A stretch of 9,900 bases of DNA. It comes from an uncultured Rikenellaceae bacterium (GTDB taxonomy: Bacteria; Bacteroidota; Bacteroidia; Bacteroidales; Rikenellaceae). The translations under genes and the position numbers were made by a program. The stretch lies in the NCBI GenBank assembly GCA_947176715.1, contig CAMWRR010000051.1, positions 1 to 9,900 of the forward strand, read 5' to 3'. Below, one piece after another: positions 8,294 through 9,900 of this stretch. How positions within the stretch are numbered: the first letter of the stretch is position 1; each line of letters begins with the position of its first letter. Below the pieces are notes generated by a model. It did not search any database. It worked only from the letters and a program-made list of their open reading frames with translations, and had not been told where the DNA came from.

Positions 8294-8340
8294 CTTCGGG
8301 CTTCGTGGTGGTGTTACTGCGGGGCCCGAAGTTTTTTATT
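8294..8340 (+). terminator. intrinsic terminator after the peptidase pair
   Basis: CTTCGGGC (8294-8301) pairs perfectly with GCCCGAAG (8324-8331) around a 22-nt loop, followed at once by six T (8332-8337). It begins 18 bp after the S46 stop codon. Confidence 0.8.
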
Positions 8341-8480
8341 ACTGTCCGAGGAACGAGGACAGTAGGCCTTTACGTTTTGCGGTCTTGAAGCTAAGCGGAA
8401 AGGCCGAGCGGGACGCACCTCGCGGTGGGCAGAAACTCTCCCCCACTGAGGCCATCAAGGGAGAGTAACGAGGACGGCAT
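8341..8480. other. cluster of consecutive hairpins between converging terminators; possible dispersed repeat or structured RNA
   Basis: This gene-free stretch contains, in order, ACTGTCC/GGACAGT (8341-8347 with 8357-8363), GGCCTTT/AAAGGCC (8365-8371 with 8399-8405), CACC/GGTG with a TCGC loop (8416-8419 with 8424-8427), and ACTCTCCC/GGGAGAGT (8435-8442 with 8459-8466). A 9-nt direct repeat AACGAGGAC occurs at 8352-8360 and 8467-8475, near the two ends. No good promoter is visible on either strand; the nearest is TACGTTTT at 8371 on the plus strand. It does not look like RNase P RNA, tmRNA, SRP RNA or a tRNA. A 60-codon minus-strand frame crosses it but runs into the HU terminator and is not convincing. 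Strand and function are undetermined. Confidence 0.5.
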
Positions 8481-8483
8481 ATT

Positions 8484-8518
8484 TCAAAACAAAACCGCCG
8501 CGATTTTGTCGCGGCGGT
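8484..8518 (-). terminator. intrinsic terminator of the HU gene
   Basis: ACCGCCGCGA (8494-8503) and TCGCGGCGGT (8509-8518) form a perfect, very GC-rich 10-bp stem with a 5-nt loop. On the minus strand it is followed by TTTTGTTTTG. It starts about 30 nt after the HU stop codon. Confidence 0.88.
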
Positions 8519-8547
8519 CAAACTTAGCAGTTCCGATTAAGTATGTT

Positions 8548-8820
8548 TTACTTAACGAGCTCGCTGAGTTCTGAACCGGGTTTGAATTTGGCAACGGTCT
8601 TAGCGGGGATTTTGATAGCCGCTTTGGTACGGGGATTGCGACCGGTGCGAGCGGGTTTCTTAACCACGCTGAAAGTACCGAAACCTACCAATGTGATTTT
8701 GTCACCTTTTTTAAGGGTTTCACCGGTCACGGCGATGAAAGCGTCGAGCGCTTTCTTAGCATCCGTTTTAGAGATCTTTGCCTCAGTAGCGATTGCGCTG
8801 ATGAGTTCAGATTTGTTCAT
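8548..8820 (-). CDS. hup: HU family nucleoid DNA-binding protein
   Basis: A complete 90-residue HU/IHF-family protein, the usual length for HU. It starts MNKSELISAIA with the dimerisation helices (about 3-37). The family core GFGTF (46-50) follows, then the beta-arm with RTGRNPRTKAAIKIPA (58-73). The arm holds the conserved proline P63 that intercalates into and bends DNA. The C-terminus (KFKPGSELSELVK) is also typical. It should bind and bend DNA without strong sequence preference and compact the nucleoid. HU rather than a specialised IHF subunit is suggested by length and arm sequence, but Bacteroidales carry several paralogues and which one this is cannot be told. It is monocistronic: its own promoter lies far upstream (9000-9030) and a strong terminator follows. 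Confidence 0.96.
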   Translation of the reverse strand: MNKSELISAIATEAKISKTDAKKALDAFIAVTGETLKKGDKITLVGFGTFSVVKKPARTGRNPRTKAAIKIPAKTVAKFKPGSELSELVK

Positions 8821-8993
8821 GGTTTTTGATATTTAAGTTAACTAAAAGTTTTTTATATCTCTTGATTGATTCTCCATTTCCATAGATATCTCTTGCTACG
8901 GTCCCGCATAGTACCTTATAAGAAGGTCCACATCTAACCTGCCGAGTTGATGGCGCAACCAACCATCGACATCTTCATTAAAATCATGTCTTA
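8821..8993 (-). promoter_or_regulatory. long predicted 5' leader of the HU mRNA
   Basis: If transcription starts from the promoter at 9000-9030, the HU mRNA has about 170 nt of leader, far longer than the 25-30 nt predicted for the other genes here. It contains a short ACCTT/AAGGT hairpin (8912-8926) and GATGG/CCATC arms (8949-8953 with 8963-8967). The last 40 nt before the start are AT-rich. I recognise no riboswitch or ribosomal-protein-leader motif. No other TAnnTTTG element lies closer to the gene. Confidence 0.4.
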
Positions 8994-8999
8994 TTGTTG

Positions 9000-9030
9000 C
9001 AAATATATTCATTTTTTCATTTGCAACAAC
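9000..9030 (-). promoter_or_regulatory. Bacteroidetes-type promoter, probably for HU
   Basis: On the minus strand TATATTTG (9007-9000) is an exact TAnnTTTG -7 box. GTTG (9030-9027) lies 19 nt upstream and carries the TTG core of the -33 box. The expected start site is near 8993. Confidence 0.65.
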
Positions 9031-9146
9031 ATTTTCCACAATTATTTTTTTAAAATTAAAATGAAGTTAAACCATTGAATGATAATTTATAAGACGGCCC
9101 TCCTTTCAATCGTCCGTCGAACGTCGCATGCTTAGGTTTATAGTGT

Positions 9147-9169
9147 ATGTGTATATTATTGATACACAT
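9147..9169. promoter_or_regulatory. 23-bp perfect dyad, candidate operator
   Basis: ATGTGTAT (9147-9154) and ATACACAT (9162-9169) are perfect 8-bp inverted arms around a 7-nt AT-rich spacer. The size and symmetry fit a site for a dimeric regulator. It lies about 70 bp upstream of the lipoprotein promoter region and about 120 bp upstream of the HU -33 box. No T-run follows on either strand, so a terminator is unlikely. The rest of the gene-free stretch 9031-9241 shows only a small TCGAT/ATCGA repeat at 9196-9209. Confidence 0.4.
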
Positions 9170-9241
9170 TGTGTTATCTTGTGATGGAAATTTAGTCGAT
9201 ACAAATCGATAGTTTCGGGTATTACTTCCGCTTAATTTTCG

Positions 9242-9249
9242 TATATTTG
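9242..9249 (+). promoter_or_regulatory. -7 promoter element for the lipoprotein gene
   Basis: TATATTTG is an exact TAnnTTTG match and would start transcription near 9256, about 28 nt before the ATG at 9284. No good TTTG -33 box lies 17-21 nt upstream, so the promoter may be weak or activator-dependent. Confidence 0.55.
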
Positions 9250-9283
9250 TATAAACATCCAAACGACACAAATCATTTTCGTT

Positions 9284-9900
9284 ATGAGAATATCATTATT
9301 TGCCATTATGGCCGTTATGACGCATATATTGCTCTCATGCGGCAATCGTACGATAGACAATCCGTCGTGCAAGAAGTCCGATGCGTTACGCATAACCCGC
9401 ATAGAGACCACAGATACGGCCACAGTGGTGTCGGTAGCGGTGATAGGCTACCGTGGCATGACATTCTCCATAGACAGCGACAGCCTATGGTTGGAGGGGA
9501 ACGACATAGGCATGAGGTATCTGTTGCGCGGCACGGAGGGGGTAGAGATCGACCGCGATTACACTCTCGACAATACGTGCGCCATGTTCTTCAAGCTGAT
9601 ATTTTATCCGGTAGATAGAAGGGCGCATTCGCTCGACCTGATTACCGGGACGGACGACCGGTTCAACGCATACCGCGTATCGCTCGCTGTGCCCGACTCC
9701 GTAAAATCGCTTCCCGTGTGCCATGTCAGCGGCGAGCTTAACGACAACCCCAACGTCAGGCTCCTGATGCTGATGCGGTGGCTCGATTACGATACCAATT
9801 CAAAAGCTATGAAAACCACCGCAAGGCCCATAGAGGTCAAAGACGGCCGCTTTGGATTCGACATGCCGGTAGGGGCTAAAGACGACTATTATATATTGGT
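9284..9900 (+). CDS. Lipoprotein, probable N-terminal region of a Bacteroidetes TlpA/thioredoxin-family protein (cut by window end)
   Basis: An open frame of 205 codons runs to the window edge. It starts with a lipoprotein signal, MRISLFAIMAVMTHILLSCG, with lipobox LLSC and lipidated C19. The next part (about 33-135) has the layout I associate with the N-terminus of large Bacteroidales thioredoxin-like lipoproteins. It opens with RITRIETTDTATVVSVAV, followed by a short beta-rich stretch, GVEIDRDYTL, a FFKLIFYP segment and SLDLITG. From about residue 145, VCHVSGELNDNPNVRLLML and later IEVKDGRFGFDMPV resemble a DUF4369-type beta-sandwich that usually precedes a TlpA-like domain. The CxxC active site, if present, would be past the window. 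The function would be periplasmic thiol-disulphide exchange; this is inference from family layout. The codon use matches the neighbours. The ATG at 9284 is chosen for the signal peptide and promoter spacing; inner ATGs at codons 9 and 12 would destroy the signal. Confidence 0.75.
   Translation, partial: MRISLFAIMAVMTHILLSCGNRTIDNPSCKKSDALRITRIETTDTATVVSVAVIGYRGMTFSIDSDSLWLEGNDIGMRYLLRGTEGVEIDRDYTLDNTCAMFFKLIFYPVDRRAHSLDLITGTDDRFNAYRVSLAVPDSVKSLPVCHVSGELNDNPNVRLLMLMRWLDYDTNSKAMKTTARPIEVKDGRFGFDMPVGAKDDYYIL

Noticed and set aside
8341..8480. RNase P RNA, tmRNA, SRP RNA or 6S RNA in the hairpin block
   Set aside because: None of the conserved core sequences of the first three can be found on either strand, and the ends do not pair into the single long rod expected of 6S RNA.
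8339..8521. 60-codon minus-strand frame across the hairpin block
   Set aside because: It starts inside the HU terminator stem, has no promoter or ribosome site, and its Arg/Ser-rich translation follows from the hairpin sequence. The DNA structure is the more likely signal.
9056..9271. 71-codon minus-strand frame in the AT-rich gap upstream of HU
   Set aside because: It has no upstream promoter on that strand, no domain, and crosses both the candidate operator and the lipoprotein promoter element.

Overview
The window looks like chromosomal DNA from a gut-type Bacteroidota, most likely order Bacteroidales. It carries a CarboxypepD_reg-type outer-membrane beta-barrel protein, a LytS/LytTR-type two-component pair, an S46 dipeptidyl-peptidase, a lipoprotein that looks like the N-terminus of a Bacteroidetes TlpA/thioredoxin protein, and promoters of the Bacteroidetes -33/-7 type (TTTG, about 19 nt, TAnnTTTG) with almost no Shine-Dalgarno sequences. 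Genus cannot be fixed by eye. Codon use is rich in ATA and GAG throughout, and I see no sign of recent transfer, insertion sequences, CRISPR or tRNA/rRNA genes.

Left part, all on the minus strand (4452 down to 1): a three-gene unit. It runs from a 943-aa TonB-receptor-like outer-membrane protein, through a 12-bp gap, to a 388-aa four-helix membrane histidine kinase of the LytS type, then a 69-bp gap, to a response regulator whose receiver domain is complete but whose output domain lies beyond the window edge. Receptor, sensor and regulator are probably co-transcribed from a promoter at 4488-4517.

Middle, plus strand (4699 to 8275): a divergently transcribed pair of peptidase genes 40 bp apart. 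The first is a cytoplasmic-type Xaa-Pro aminopeptidase (M24). The second is a secreted S46 dipeptidyl-peptidase whose specificity position is Gly, as in DPP7. Together they suit stepwise use of peptides: dipeptides released in the periplasm, and proline-containing peptides trimmed in the cytoplasm. A clear intrinsic terminator follows at 8294-8340.

Right part: a gene for the nucleoid protein HU (minus, 8820 to 8548) with a strong terminator and a promoter about 180 bp upstream, implying a leader of about 170 nt. Between the two converging terminators lies about 140 bp of consecutive perfect hairpins with no convincing ORF, the most puzzling stretch in the window. The last gene (plus, from 9284, cut by the window end) is a lipoprotein with its own TATATTTG promoter element. 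A 23-bp perfect dyad lies between the HU and lipoprotein promoters and could be an operator.

Most of the window is ordinary Bacteroidales gene content. No complete new system is evident. The best leads are the receptor-kinase-regulator unit, the Met/Gly/Pro-rich tail on the receptor, the hairpin cluster and the upstream dyad.
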